A stretch of 64,000 nt of DNA, taken from assembly GCA_002314055.1 (NCBI GenBank), contig DCBP01000096.1, forward strand, positions 23,455-87,454, in the 5' to 3' direction. The stretch is from Prevotella sp. UBA1104 (GTDB taxonomy: Bacteria > Bacteroidota > Bacteroidia > Bacteroidales > Bacteroidaceae). The notes below the pieces were generated by a model. It was not told the DNA's origin. It saw nothing but the letters and a program-made list of their open reading frames with translations, and made no database searches. The position numbers and the translations under genes were made by a program. Of this stretch, positions 1-9,427 are shown in pieces (the stretch's first letter is position 1; each line of letters opens with the position of its first letter).

Positions 1-432
1 TTCAGCTGCGGCAGCCGCCTCAGCAGCTGCTTGTTCTGCCAGCTTGAGGGCTTTTGGTTTCCTTCCGCGTCTTTTAGGTGCTGGTGCCTCCTCTACTGGT
101 GTTACGGTTTTGTCTTCCACTTTAGTTTCATCAGTATCGTTGAAGAGTGGAAGTTGTTCGTTTGTTGCCGTTTTGCTCTTTTTTAGGTCGAAGTTTTCTC
201 CGGCATTTCCTTTTACGGTATAAACTTTATCCGTGTCTTTCTTGGCAATCCTTACTCTTTTCCTTTTTGTTCCAAGCGGATTTTTGTTACCTTCCACTTC
301 GGCTTGTTTGTCGAGAATGGAGTATACGATATCCTCTTGCGAGTCGTTAGCGTTTAGCTGAGCTCCAAGATTTTGTGCAATATCTTCCAATTCGGAGATA
401 TTTTTAGATAGTAATTCGTCTTTGCTATACAT
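1..432 (-). CDS. rho: Transcription termination factor Rho, N-terminal part (cut by window edge)
   Basis: The reverse strand reads from ATG at 432 to the window edge, giving the first 144 codons. The protein starts MYSKDELLSKNISELEDIAQ, a Rho N-terminal helix-bundle type sequence. It is followed by a long charged, Ala-rich segment with the basic patch PKRRGRKPK. Bacteroidota Rho proteins carry such an insert ahead of the RNA-binding and ATPase domains. Rho is a hexameric RNA helicase that ends transcription. The ATPase core lies outside the window, so the call rests on the N-terminus alone. Confidence 0.85.
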   Translation of the reverse strand, partial: MYSKDELLSKNISELEDIAQNLGAQLNANDSQEDIVYSILDKQAEVEGNKNPLGTKRKRVRIAKKDTDKVYTVKGNAGENFDLKKSKTATNEQLPLFNDTDETKVEDKTVTPVEEAPAPKRRGRKPKALKLAEQAAAEAAAAAE

Positions 433-508
433 TATCTTAGTATATAAGAAATTTATTCTGATTGAATGTTTCCGACGTGGAAACATGGGAATTGTGTTTA
501 AAACGATG

Positions 509-516
509 CAAATTTA
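509..516 (-). promoter_or_regulatory. Possible -7 box for rho
   Basis: The reverse strand reads TAAATTTG, matching the Bacteroidota -7 consensus TAnnTTTG, about 75 bp ahead of the rho start. No good TTTG -33 element is present at the usual spacing, so this is tentative. Confidence 0.35.
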
Positions 517-530
517 TGAAATAACTTTGA

Positions 531-567
531 AAAAAGCGAAACATTAGTGGTATAAAGTTTCGCTTTT
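531..567 (-). terminator. Rho-independent terminator of the ABC-F gene
   Basis: An 11-bp inverted repeat (AAAAGCGAAAC / GTTTCGCTTTT) with a 14-nt loop is followed on the reverse strand by a run of six T. It lies 64 bp beyond the stop of the leftward ABC-F gene and just upstream of rho. Confidence 0.75.
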
Positions 568-630
568 AACTTATTTTATAATGTTACTTTAATCTATTTG
601 CATCTCTGTCTTCTTTTAGGATATAATAGT

Positions 631-2403
631 CTATGCTTCTATTTCAGATAGTTCCATCCATTCCATTGTCTTTTCGTCTATTATTTCCTTGAGTTCTGCA
701 AAGCGTTTACTCTTTTCCGTAAGCTGTTTGATGTCAAGTTTACCGCTACACAGTTCTGCCTCTATTTGCTTTTGTTCTGTTTCCAAGTTAGCAATATCCT
801 TTTCTAATTGTTCGAAGCGCGTTTTTTCTTTATATGTCATTTTGCGCTTTTCCGATTTGGGCTTTTCCCTTTGTTTGTTTTCCTTTTTCTCCTCCTTTTT
901 TGCTGCAGGCTGCAAGCTTTTCCATTCCCTGTATTGTGTATAGTTCCCAGGGAAATCCTGGATTTCTCCATTCCCTTTGAATACGAGAAGATGGTCAACG
1001 ATTTTGTCGATAAAATATCTGTCGTGGCTTACTACGATAACGCATCCTGCGAAATCAGCGAGATATTCCTCGAGTACTTGCAGAGTCTGAATGTCAAGGT
1101 CGTTAGTCGGTTCATCGAGTACCAGAAAGTTTGGATTCTTCATCAGTACTGTGCAGAGATACAGTTTGCGTTTTTCTCCTCCGCTCAGTTTATACACGTA
1201 GTTGTGTTGTTGTTCTGGCGAAAAGAGGAAGTATTGTAAAAATTGTGATGCAGAGAGATGTTTTCCGCCTCCCATGTCGATATATTCCGCAATGTCGGTA
1301 ATTACGTCGATAACCTTTTGCTGTTCATTGAATTTTAGTCCTTCTTGCGAGAAATATCCAAATTTCACAGTTTCTCCTATGTCGAATTTGCCGCTATCGG
1401 GTAGAACCTTTCCAAGGAGTAAGTTGATGAAAGTAGACTTTCCAGCTCCGTTGTCTCCCACGATACCCATTTTCTCGTATCTTGCGAAGTTGTAGTAGAA
1501 GTCCTTCAGTATAATTTTGTCTCCCCAAGCCTTCGATACGTATTGACATTCGAATATTTTGCTTCCTATATATACGTTTCTTGATTTTAGTCTTAGTTGT
1601 CTGTCTTCTATTTTCTGTTTTGCAATCTTTTCCAGTTCATAGAAGGCGTCTTCTCTGTATCTTGCTTTATGTCCTCTTGCCTGAGGCATACGTCTCATCC
1701 ATTCAAGTTCCGTTCGGTAGAGGTTGTTTGCCCTTTGTACCTCGGCTCTCATATTGTCGAGTCGTTCTTGTCTCTTTTCGAGATAGTAGCTGTAGTTGCC
1801 CTTATACTTATATATTTTTCTGTTGTCAAGTTCCAGTATTACTGAGCACACTCTATCGAGGAAGAACCTGTCGTGTGTGACCATGAGTAATGTTTTGTTT
1901 CCCCTACCGATGAACCCCTCCAGCCATTCAATCATGTCAATGTCAAGGTGGTTAGTCGGTTCGTCAAGGATGAGAAAATCAGGTTCGTTGATAAGTATAT
2001 TAGCCAAAGCCACTCGTTTCTGCTGCCCTCCGCTCAGTTGTCCCATTGGCTGGTTAAGGTCAGTTATTCTCAGTTGAGTCAGAATTTGTTTAGCCTTGAG
2101 AATCTTTTCCTCCTGTCCGTTATGGTTGAAGCATGCGTCGAGCACACTTTCCTCAGGATCAAATTTTGGTGTCTGTTCCAAGTATCCGGTTTTAATGCCG
2201 TTGGCATAAACAACCTCTCCGGTATCATAGTCCTCTTTACCAGTTAGAATAGACAACAGAGTAGACTTTCCGGTTCCATTTTTTGCGATAAGAGCAACTT
2301 TTTGTCCTTCAGCCACGCTAAACGATATATTTTCGAATAGAGTTTCCGCTCCGAATGATTTTGTTAGATTCTGTACGTCAAGAAAAGGTTTTACGTTTGC
2401 CAT
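631..2403 (-). CDS. uup: ABC-F family ATPase, Uup-like
   Basis: This 590-aa soluble protein has two ABC ATPase domains in tandem and no membrane segment, the ABC-F plan. Visible motifs are Walker A NGTGKST and NGAGKST, signatures LSGGQQKR and LSGGEKRK, and Walker B LILDEPTNHLD and LVLDEPTNDLD. After about residue 505 comes a Lys/Glu-rich coiled coil (TYKEKTRFEQLEKDIANLE), the C-terminal arm seen in Uup. ABC-F proteins act on ribosomes or, for Uup, have been linked to branched DNA. It ends the leftward run after engB with a 3-bp gap, so the two are probably cotranscribed. The family call is firm; the Uup subgroup is an inference from the C-terminal arm. Confidence 0.88.
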   Translation of the reverse strand: MANVKPFLDVQNLTKSFGAETLFENISFSVAEGQKVALIAKNGTGKSTLLSILTGKEDYDTGEVVYANGIKTGYLEQTPKFDPEESVLDACFNHNGQEEKILKAKQILTQLRITDLNQPMGQLSGGQQKRVALANILINEPDFLILDEPTNHLDIDMIEWLEGFIGRGNKTLLMVTHDRFFLDRVCSVILELDNRKIYKYKGNYSYYLEKRQERLDNMRAEVQRANNLYRTELEWMRRMPQARGHKARYREDAFYELEKIAKQKIEDRQLRLKSRNVYIGSKIFECQYVSKAWGDKIILKDFYYNFARYEKMGIVGDNGAGKSTFINLLLGKVLPDSGKFDIGETVKFGYFSQEGLKFNEQQKVIDVITDIAEYIDMGGGKHLSASQFLQYFLFSPEQQHNYVYKLSGGEKRKLYLCTVLMKNPNFLVLDEPTNDLDIQTLQVLEEYLADFAGCVIVVSHDRYFIDKIVDHLLVFKGNGEIQDFPGNYTQYREWKSLQPAAKKEEKKENKQREKPKSEKRKMTYKEKTRFEQLEKDIANLETEQKQIEAELCSGKLDIKQLTEKSKRFAELKEIIDEKTMEWMELSEIEA

Positions 2404-2406
2404 ACC

Positions 2407-3009
2407 TTAGATATTTCCCTCGTTAATGTCTTCAATATATTTCAGCAACTCCTCCCGTCCTTCTTTCTTCTCACTACTGGTTACGAAATATGGAGGAAGT
2501 TCCTCCCATTGTTCTTTTAGGGTTTCCATATACGCCTTTGCAGCCTTAAGTGCCTTCTGGGAGTTTCCTATTTTGTCAGCCTTTGTAAAGACGATAGAGA
2601 ATGGAATTCCGCTTTCCCCAAGCCATGTGATGAATTCCGTGTCAATTTTCTGCGGTTCGTGCCTTATGTCGATTAGTACAAAGAGATTCACGAGTTGTTC
2701 CCTCTGTAGAATATACGACGAAATCATCTGTTCCAGCTTTTTCTGTACCACTTTAGAACGTTTGGCGTATCCGTATCCTGGAAGGTCTACAAGATACCAT
2801 TCGTTGTTTATTATAAAGTGGTTTATAAGCAGAGTCTTTCCCGGTGTTGCCGAGGTTTTCGCCAATCCCTTGTGGTTGCAAATCATGTTTATGAGACTTG
2901 ATTTTCCCACGTTGCTTCGTCCGATAAATGCAAACTCTGGTTTGTCGTCGTTAGGACATTGTGATAGAGTTGCGCTACTTATAGTAAATTCAGATTTTTT
3001 TATTTCCAT
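2407..3009 (-). CDS. engB: Ribosome biogenesis GTP-binding protein EngB (YsxC/YihA)
   Basis: A 200-aa small GTPase of the usual family length. The G1 loop is GRSNVGKSS (about residue 30), the G2 region [12 protein letters not shown]3 DLPGYGYA and G4 FTKADK. The family helps assemble the 50S ribosomal subunit in the cytoplasm. The gene ends 3 bp before the ABC-F start, suggesting translational coupling. Nothing looks damaged. Confidence 0.93.
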   Translation of the reverse strand: MEIKKSEFTISSATLSQCPNDDKPEFAFIGRSNVGKSSLINMICNHKGLAKTSATPGKTLLINHFIINNEWYLVDLPGYGYAKRSKVVQKKLEQMISSYILQREQLVNLFVLIDIRHEPQKIDTEFITWLGESGIPFSIVFTKADKIGNSQKALKAAKAYMETLKEQWEELPPYFVTSSEKKEGREELLKYIEDINEGNI

Positions 3010-3083
3010 AATTATAAAATGTCAAGCCCCAGCCCCTTTCTTGCTGTTTGTGGGCAGTTAGAATTCAGATGTAGAGTTTTTCA

Positions 3084-4916
3084 CTATTCAGCCGACATGT
3101 CGGCTACCATTTTTCTGTAAGTAGAGTAGAGGTGAGTTCTGCTCACGTATCCGAGCAGTTTCCCGTCTGTGTCAAGAACAGGCAGCATTCCTGCGTCGGT
3201 AGAGTCAAATTGTTTCATTACTTCCTCCATATTGTCGTTTACGCTCAATACGCATGGTGGTTGCGACATCAGTTGCTTAACCTTAAAATGGTGGTATAAT
3301 TCAGTTCTGAAGATGATGTGTCTGAGTTTCGACATGTCGATTTCACCGAGAAACTTGCCGCCGTTGTCGAGAACAGGCAGGATGTTGTTGTGGCTTCTGC
3401 TGATGGCGTGCACGAGTGTGCCAAGATCCATATCTTCTGGAACATGTGAGTAGCTTTTGTCAATCATACTGTCGATGTTCATCAGTGTGAGCACCGCTTT
3501 GTCCGTGTGGTGGGTTATAAGTTTCCCCTCTCTTGCCAGTCGCATGCCGTAGATGCTGTGTGGCTCGAAGATTATAATGGTAAGATAGGCGCAGATGCTT
3601 ACGATCATGAGTGGTATGAGCATTTGGTAACCTCCGGTAATTTCGGCTATGAGAAACATTCCCGTCAGCGGTGCATGCATTACTCCAGCCATGACTGCAG
3701 CCATGCCGAGGAGCACGAAGTTCCTTTCAGGCACGTAGACCCCCACGTCGTATATGTTCCACAGTCTGGCGAAGAGGAAACCGCCGTAAGCGCCGATGAA
3801 GAGCGAAGGTGCGAAGGTTCCTCCGCATCCTCCTCCTCCGTTAGTTGCCGATGTGGCAAAAGCTTTGGTGAGAACAACGAGTGCTACGAAGACCACGAGC
3901 ATGCTGCTGTGTCCGTAGAATATGGAGCTGTTCATAATCTGGTCCCAGTCTGCCTGCGTCTTACCGTTGAGCAACACGTTGATGCTATGGTAGCCTTCGC
4001 CGTAGAGTACCGGGAACAAGGCAATCAGTGTGCTTAGCATAATGCCGCCGAGAATAAGTTTAGCATACATGTGTCCTTTCAGTTTAGAGAACACCCCCTC
4101 GCATGCATTCATTGTGCGTATGAAATAAAGACTTATCAGTCCTCCTGTCACACCGAGCAGTATATATGCCGGTACTCTCTGCATTGTCCATGCACCGTCG
4201 GTATGGAAGTCGAACAACACTCCTCCCGACGAGAATATATACGTGAAGCAAGCCGCCGTAACACTTGCGATGAGTATAGGCAAGAGCGACGCCATCGTAA
4301 GGTCAATCATGAGCACTTCGAGTGTAAAGACGAGTCCTGCAATAGGAGCTTTGAAGATTCCGGCGATAGCCGCTGCAGCTCCGCATCCTACGAGCAGCAT
4401 CATCGTCTTCTGGTCCATTCTGAAGAGTTTTCCGAGATTACTGCCTATAGCCGAACCAGTTAGTACGATAGGTGCCTCAGCTCCCACACTTCCTCCGCAT
4501 CCGATGGTAATAGCCGATGCAATGACGGAGCTCCAGCAGTTATGAGCCTTCAGCCGACTGTTCTTGCTGCTTATGGCGTATAGGATTCTCGTAATACCGT
4601 GGCTGATGTTGTCTCTTACCACATATCTAACGAAGAGTGCAGTTATGAAGATTCCGATTACAGGATAAATCAGATAAAGCCAGTTGAATCCGTTTACGCT
4701 GAATCCCGTAGTCAGCAGATGCTGTATTTGCTTGATGAACGTCTGCAGCACGCTTGCCGCTACAGCTGCAAGGAACCCGACAGCAAAACTCAGTATGAGT
4801 GTAAACTGTTTGTCGGTGATGTGTTCGCTTCTCCAGTTTATTATAGCGTTGAGGATTTTTTTCTTTTTGTTTTCTTGCATGTGATTTTTCTTTGGACAGT
4901 CAGTCCTTTTTTTCAC
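3084..4916 (-). CDS. ClC-type chloride channel/transporter with two CBS domains
   Basis: A 610-aa membrane protein with about 10-12 hydrophobic segments over residues 35-445, then a cytoplasmic tail. ClC filter motifs are visible: GSVGAEAP, holding the gating glutamate position, and GGTFAPSLF. Two C-terminal CBS-like units share the pattern ILPVLDNGGKFLGEI and MLPVLDTDGKLLGYV. ClC proteins conduct Cl- or exchange Cl- for H+; CBS pairs usually sense adenine nucleotides. The start at 4916 lies 10 bp after the YrdC-family stop; the second Met at 4880 is an alternative start. Confidence 0.88.
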   Translation of the reverse strand: MKKRTDCPKKNHMQENKKKKILNAIINWRSEHITDKQFTLILSFAVGFLAAVAASVLQTFIKQIQHLLTTGFSVNGFNWLYLIYPVIGIFITALFVRYVVRDNISHGITRILYAISSKNSRLKAHNCWSSVIASAITIGCGGSVGAEAPIVLTGSAIGSNLGKLFRMDQKTMMLLVGCGAAAAIAGIFKAPIAGLVFTLEVLMIDLTMASLLPILIASVTAACFTYIFSSGGVLFDFHTDGAWTMQRVPAYILLGVTGGLISLYFIRTMNACEGVFSKLKGHMYAKLILGGIMLSTLIALFPVLYGEGYHSINVLLNGKTQADWDQIMNSSIFYGHSSMLVVFVALVVLTKAFATSATNGGGGCGGTFAPSLFIGAYGGFLFARLWNIYDVGVYVPERNFVLLGMAAVMAGVMHAPLTGMFLIAEITGGYQMLIPLMIVSICAYLTIIIFEPHSIYGMRLAREGKLITHHTDKAVLTLMNIDSMIDKSYSHVPEDMDLGTLVHAISRSHNNILPVLDNGGKFLGEIDMSKLRHIIFRTELYHHFKVKQLMSQPPCVLSVNDNMEEVMKQFDSTDAGMLPVLDTDGKLLGYVSRTHLYSTYRKMVADMSAE

Positions 4917-4926
4917 TTCTCCGTTT

Positions 4927-5493
4927 CTATCTTATAATTTTCACTTCTCCGTTTTCCGAGAGCTTTATTATGCTCGACGGCTTGTGGGGCTTGTGCTCCT
5001 GCCGTCTTGTCCAGCACACATAGTCTACGGCGTTGAGCAGTTCCTCTGAAATGTCGCGGTAATTTTGCGCGGCAGGCTCACCACTGATGTTTGCACTCGT
5101 CGAGACTATAGGTTTTTGGAATCTGAAACACAGTTCTCTTGAGAAATTCTCTTTCGTAATCCTCATTGCAATGCTTCCGTCGTCGGCCACGAGGTTGGGA
5201 GCGAGATTTACGGCATTGTCAAGAATTACGGTAGTAGGTTTGTCGGCAAGTTCCAGCAGATCCCATGCAACTTCAGGCACGTTTCTCACGTATCTTTGTA
5301 ACCTTGCATCCGAGTCGACGAGACATATAAGAGCCTTTGAATCGTCGCGTTTTTTTATTTTGTAAACCTTAGCAACTGCATCAGGGTTGGTTGCGTCGCA
5401 GCCTATTCCCCATACCGTGTCGGTGGGGTAGAGGATTACTCCGCCGTTGCGCATTGTCTTGACAGCATTTTGAATGTCTTCTTGAATGGTCAT
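4927..5493 (-). CDS. L-threonylcarbamoyladenylate synthase (Sua5/YciO/YrdC family)
   Basis: A 188-aa single-domain YrdC protein. Characteristic segments are LYPTDTVWGIGCDA near the start, KKRDDSKAL, and STSANISGEPA near residue 135. The family makes threonylcarbamoyl-AMP from threonine, bicarbonate and ATP for t6A modification of ANN-decoding tRNAs. It lacks the C-terminal Sua5 domain, so it is TsaC/YrdC-sized, and a YciO-type paralogue cannot be excluded. It is probably cotranscribed with the ClC gene 10 bp downstream. Confidence 0.88.
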   Translation of the reverse strand: MTIQEDIQNAVKTMRNGGVILYPTDTVWGIGCDATNPDAVAKVYKIKKRDDSKALICLVDSDARLQRYVRNVPEVAWDLLELADKPTTVILDNAVNLAPNLVADDGSIAMRITKENFSRELCFRFQKPIVSTSANISGEPAAQNYRDISEELLNAVDYVCWTRRQEHKPHKPSSIIKLSENGEVKIIR

Positions 5494-5587
5494 ATTTCTT
5501 TTTGTTTATTTATCGTATTTTTATTTTGGGAATTATGCTATTTCGGTATTTCCGAAGATGAGCTTCAGTGTATGAGTTACAGCGGGT

Positions 5588-6754
5588 TCAGTCTTGCTGG
5601 AACCAATAATAAAACCAGTAAGTATTGGCGTAATTGGTTTGTATGCAGAACTTGCTCTGTCTTTTGTTGGGAGTGTTTTTAATTATATTCATGAAGTCCT
5701 GATAGTCAGCTTCCATGACCTCATCGTGGATTTTCACGACAGGGTTAGAGCGAAGGTGACAGTACAACACCAGAGCCTCTTTGAAGTGTTTGGGTAGGAC
5801 ATTCTTTCCTGCGTATTGCGAATTCTTGAATTCCCTTGCGAAACTGTCGATATCCTTGTCGAGTAAGTATCCGGCAAGTAGGTAATCTTCAAGTGGAGCC
5901 TTTGCCCATCCGTGCGCCTTCATCCATTTCAGATAGACCATCGGTGGCATTTTCTGTTTAGATATTTCCGCCACGTGGTGAAAAATCAGCGTGTCTGAAT
6001 AGAGCATAGTCTTCACGCTTGTGCCATTTGGCAACAAGGATTTAGAGCCTCCCTTTATCCTGTATTCGAAGAGTGTCTCGCCCAATGACTTGGTTTTTGA
6101 GAGCGCATAAATCCTTAGCATAGTCGTTGAGGAATCGGTCGGTGCATAGATCCCTTTGCCCACGCACAGAGCTTCCTTGAACTTTCCTTCATCTATGAGT
6201 CTTTCGATTCTCATGCGTTGGTGAAAAATCCGGTCGGTGTTTGTCGTCCCGCATATAAATAAGAAGAAGCTTGCCATTATGAGCATGTTTTCCCATAAGA
6301 TTCTGGCTCCCGACTTGTGGTTCGGTCCGTCGTTGTTGGCGAGTAGCTGTGCCGATACGAATGTTACGGCGGCATATACGGCAGTAAGCATCGGTACGAG
6401 CCATATCCATTTGCCGAACGAGAATTCCTTGTCAACGTCTGGGTTAATGTCGGTCATTACGGCGAGAGCCATTGTTGGAATGAAATATGTCAGTGCAGGG
6501 TGTTTCGAGCATTTCCTTGTAGCCGTATCAATGCCAACATGTGCAAGATACAGCACAGCCGTTATTATTGTTGCGCCCAAGAACCTGTTGTAGTGTGTGA
6601 GTCCCTTTGAAAGCACATGTTGCTCCATTGTGAGCAAGTCATCCTGATAGTAGAACAGGTATACGAATGAAAAAGTGCAGAAGACAACGGCCGAGACTGC
6701 GCTTGCCCATGCCGTTGTCCTGTTGTCTCTGCGTATAAATCTGCTTTTAGCCAT
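5588..6754 (-). CDS. Membrane protein of unknown function (resembles DUF6057-type Bacteroidales proteins)
   Basis: A 388-aa protein with about five hydrophobic segments in the first 180 residues, including one near the N-terminus (AVVFCTFSFVYLFYY). A soluble C-terminal half follows, rich in helices (MRIERLIDEGKFKEAL), which looks like tetratricopeptide-type repeats. I recognise the general layout from Bacteroidales hypothetical membrane proteins but cannot assign a function. The start lies 2 bp after the glgB stop, so the pair is likely one transcript. Confidence 0.7.
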   Translation of the reverse strand: MAKSRFIRRDNRTTAWASAVSAVVFCTFSFVYLFYYQDDLLTMEQHVLSKGLTHYNRFLGATIITAVLYLAHVGIDTATRKCSKHPALTYFIPTMALAVMTDINPDVDKEFSFGKWIWLVPMLTAVYAAVTFVSAQLLANNDGPNHKSGARILWENMLIMASFFLFICGTTNTDRIFHQRMRIERLIDEGKFKEALCVGKGIYAPTDSSTTMLRIYALSKTKSLGETLFEYRIKGGSKSLLPNGTSVKTMLYSDTLIFHHVAEISKQKMPPMVYLKWMKAHGWAKAPLEDYLLAGYLLDKDIDSFAREFKNSQYAGKNVLPKHFKEALVLYCHLRSNPVVKIHDEVMEADYQDFMNIIKNTPNKRQSKFCIQTNYANTYWFYYWFQQD

Positions 6755-6755
6755 T

Positions 6756-8825
6756 TTAATTTTTTCTCAACACTACAGCCGAGCGTGCCGGAATGTAGAG
6801 TTTCAGCCATTCCTTGTGCTGGTCGACGTAGAGTTGGTCGTAATTGGTAAGATGAGTTATGGTGTCGTCGGTAAATCCGAATCCACCGTATTTTTTATTG
6901 TCAGTATTGAGCACCACGTCGTATGACCCTGTCGGCACGAGGAAGCCGTAGTCGGTAAACGATTTTACGGGGTTGAAGTTGAACACGAAAATCAAGTCCC
7001 CCCTCATGAAGGCGAGAATTTGGTCATCGTCGTTGTGCCATATTTCCTGTATTTTGGTGTTCTGGAATTTTGGCATCGACTTTATCGTCTCAATCATATC
7101 CTTGTCGAAGTCTCCGAGATAGTGGTAATCGAGTTCCTTGTTGTCCACGAGATTCCATTGTCTGCGTGCGTATTTGTAGCTCCATCCGTTTCCTTCTCTC
7201 GGGAAGTCAATCCATTCCGGGTGTCCGAATTCGTTTCCCATGAAATTGAGGTATCCTCCGTTGATAGTAGCGGCAGTTACGAGTCTGATCATCTTGTGCA
7301 GAGCTATTCCTCTCTGCACGTTTCCGTTTTCGTCTCCCTTTTTAAAGTGCCAGTACATATCAGAGTCTACGAGTCGGAAGATAATCGTCTTGTCTCCCAC
7401 GAGAGCCTGGTCATGACTTTCGCAGTAGCTTATGGTCTTTTCGTCCGGTCTGCGGTTTTTCACCTCCCAGAAGATGCTGCTCGGTTTCCATTCCTCGTCT
7501 CTTCTCTCCTTGATAGTCTTAATCCAGTAGTCAGGGATGTTCATAGCCATTCTGTAGTCGAAGCCCATACCTCCGTCTTTCACCTTAGCCGCCAGTCCCG
7601 GCATTCCGCTCACCTCCTCGGCGATAGTTATCGCCTTCGGGTTAATCTCGTGTATCATTTCGTTTGCGAGGGTGAGGTAGCAGATAGCGTTGTCGTCCTC
7701 ATGTCCGTTGTAGTAGTCGGGGTATCCGTTAAAGCTTTCTCCCAGTCCGTGGCTGTAGTAGAGCATTGATGTCACTCCGTCAAATCTGAATCCGTCGAAG
7801 TGGAATTCCTGCATCCAGTATTTGCAGTTGCTGAGCAAGAAGTGAACCACCTCGTCTTTTCCGTAGTCGAAGCAAAGGCTGTCCCATGCCGGGTGCTCAT
7901 GCCTTTCTCCCGGGTAGAAGTATTGGTTAGGGTCTCCGGCAAGGTTGCCGAGTCCTTCCACTTCATTTTTCACGGCGTGGCTGTGCACGATGTCCATGAT
8001 AACAGAGATGCCCATTTCATGTGCCGTGTCAATTAGCGACTTTAGTTCTTCCGGAGTACCAAATCTGCTGGACGGTGCGAAGAAACTGCTTACATGGTAT
8101 CCGAACGAGCCATAGTAGGGGTGTTCCTGTATAGCCATAACTTGAATGCAGTTGTATCCGTCGGCTTTAATTCGTGGCAGTATGTTGTCGCGGAATTCAG
8201 TATAGGAACCTACTTTCTCTTCGTCTTCCGCCATACCTACGTGACATTCGTATATGAGAAGAGGATTTTTGTCAGGCGAGAATTTTTTCTTCTTCCACTG
8301 GTATGGTTCCTCTGGGTTCCATACTTGTGCAGAGAAAATTTTTGTTTCTTCATCCTGTATAACTCTTGTCGTCCATGCCGGAATGCGTTCTCCATTTCCT
8401 CCGTCCCAGTAGACGTGCATTTTGTATAGCTGTCCGTGTTTTATGGCTTTTTCGCTGATGCGCAACTCCCAGTTTCCTGTTCCCTCTATTCTTTTAGCAC
8501 GGAATTTTTCGTTTTCTTTCCAGTCGCTGAAATCACCCACGAGGAATAAGTCTGTGGCATTAGGAGCCCATTCTCTGAACACCCATCCTCGTTTCATCTT
8601 GTGCAGACCATAGTATTCGTGTCCGCTGGCGAAGTCTGCGAGTGAGCGTTTCCCATTGCAAGTGAGTTGGCTCTTCTTCCATTGCGCATGTTCGTACCTT
8701 CCCTTTATAGCCTCTTCAAAGGGTTCCAGATAAGGGTCTTTCTGCACCAGTCCTATATGTTTTGGAGCTGCCTTGGTTTCTTTCCTTTTACCCCTTGCGG
8801 CAGTCTTGGTTGTTTGTCTTGCCAT
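6756..8825 (-). CDS. glgB: 1,4-alpha-glucan branching enzyme (GH13)
   Basis: A 689-aa enzyme that transfers alpha-1,4 chains to alpha-1,6 branch points during glycogen synthesis. A CBM48-like N-terminal domain (VFREWAPNATDLFLVGDF) precedes a GH13 barrel. The catalytic Asp sits in FDGFRFDGVTSM, the acid/base Glu in TIAEEVSGMPG, and the third conserved site is SHDQALVGDK. The sequence style (YGSFGYHVSSFFA, HSHAVKN) resembles the eukaryote-type GH13_8 subfamily common in Bacteroidota. The first 25 residues are a Lys/Thr/Ala-rich tail. Confidence 0.93.
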   Translation of the reverse strand: MARQTTKTAARGKRKETKAAPKHIGLVQKDPYLEPFEEAIKGRYEHAQWKKSQLTCNGKRSLADFASGHEYYGLHKMKRGWVFREWAPNATDLFLVGDFSDWKENEKFRAKRIEGTGNWELRISEKAIKHGQLYKMHVYWDGGNGERIPAWTTRVIQDEETKIFSAQVWNPEEPYQWKKKKFSPDKNPLLIYECHVGMAEDEEKVGSYTEFRDNILPRIKADGYNCIQVMAIQEHPYYGSFGYHVSSFFAPSSRFGTPEELKSLIDTAHEMGISVIMDIVHSHAVKNEVEGLGNLAGDPNQYFYPGERHEHPAWDSLCFDYGKDEVVHFLLSNCKYWMQEFHFDGFRFDGVTSMLYYSHGLGESFNGYPDYYNGHEDDNAICYLTLANEMIHEINPKAITIAEEVSGMPGLAAKVKDGGMGFDYRMAMNIPDYWIKTIKERRDEEWKPSSIFWEVKNRRPDEKTISYCESHDQALVGDKTIIFRLVDSDMYWHFKKGDENGNVQRGIALHKMIRLVTAATINGGYLNFMGNEFGHPEWIDFPREGNGWSYKYARRQWNLVDNKELDYHYLGDFDKDMIETIKSMPKFQNTKIQEIWHNDDDQILAFMRGDLIFVFNFNPVKSFTDYGFLVPTGSYDVVLNTDNKKYGGFGFTDDTITHLTNYDQLYVDQHKEWLKLYIPARSAVVLRKN

Positions 8826-8903
8826 AAATACAGATTCTATAAGTTAAAAAAGAGTATGGTTTCCTTTCATCAGCCCTGTTTGCCGATATCCGTCTTACGA
8901 CGT

Positions 8904-9347
8904 TTATGCCAATACTTTAAAAATTGCTTTTTTGATTTCTGCTTCGTCAGAGATACATGGAGCATGTCCGTCCTGCGGGAAGAAAATAGCGAATTCTCCT
9001 GGTTTGCATGTAACGTATGTATCTGCTGGAATTGCGAACTTCGTAATGTCTTTTTCGTCATTGTATTCACCCTCAGGCAGACTCTCGAGCGGAGTGTATC
9101 CGTATGTTTCCGATGTAGAGAGCGGTATCTGTATGTCGATCATTCTTTTGTGGGTTTCGAGCTTAGCCTCTTCCTTTGTCTTGCCTTTTGCAGTCTGAAT
9201 GTTTACGAAGAGATCCTTTTCTTTGATGAAGTGTTTTCCCTCGTCAAGAGTGTTGAGGTCGTTTTCTTTGATAAACTTCACCACGTCCGCAAATAACGGG
9301 TTGAGAGTGGTGTATTTTTCCAGATTTTCAAGTGTGTCTATTACCAT
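8904..9347 (-). CDS. YhcH/YjgK/YiaL family protein
   Basis: A 147-aa cupin-like protein of family-typical length. Conserved segments are HKRMIDIQIPLSTSE, FAIFFPQDGHAPCI and KKAIFKV near the C-terminus; the His and Glu residues there form the expected metal site. Members include EbgC and TabA, and are tied to sugar handling or biofilm control without one settled reaction. It stands alone between glgB and the MORN-repeat gene. Confidence 0.85.
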   Translation of the reverse strand: MVIDTLENLEKYTTLNPLFADVVKFIKENDLNTLDEGKHFIKEKDLFVNIQTAKGKTKEEAKLETHKRMIDIQIPLSTSETYGYTPLESLPEGEYNDEKDITKFAIPADTYVTCKPGEFAIFFPQDGHAPCISDEAEIKKAIFKVLA

Positions 9348-9427
9348 TTTTTTGATTTTTATATTGTTAAAAGTTTATATCTATTCTGAGAGTTATGGTG
9401 AAAACAGAGGTTTCTCCCATATTTCTG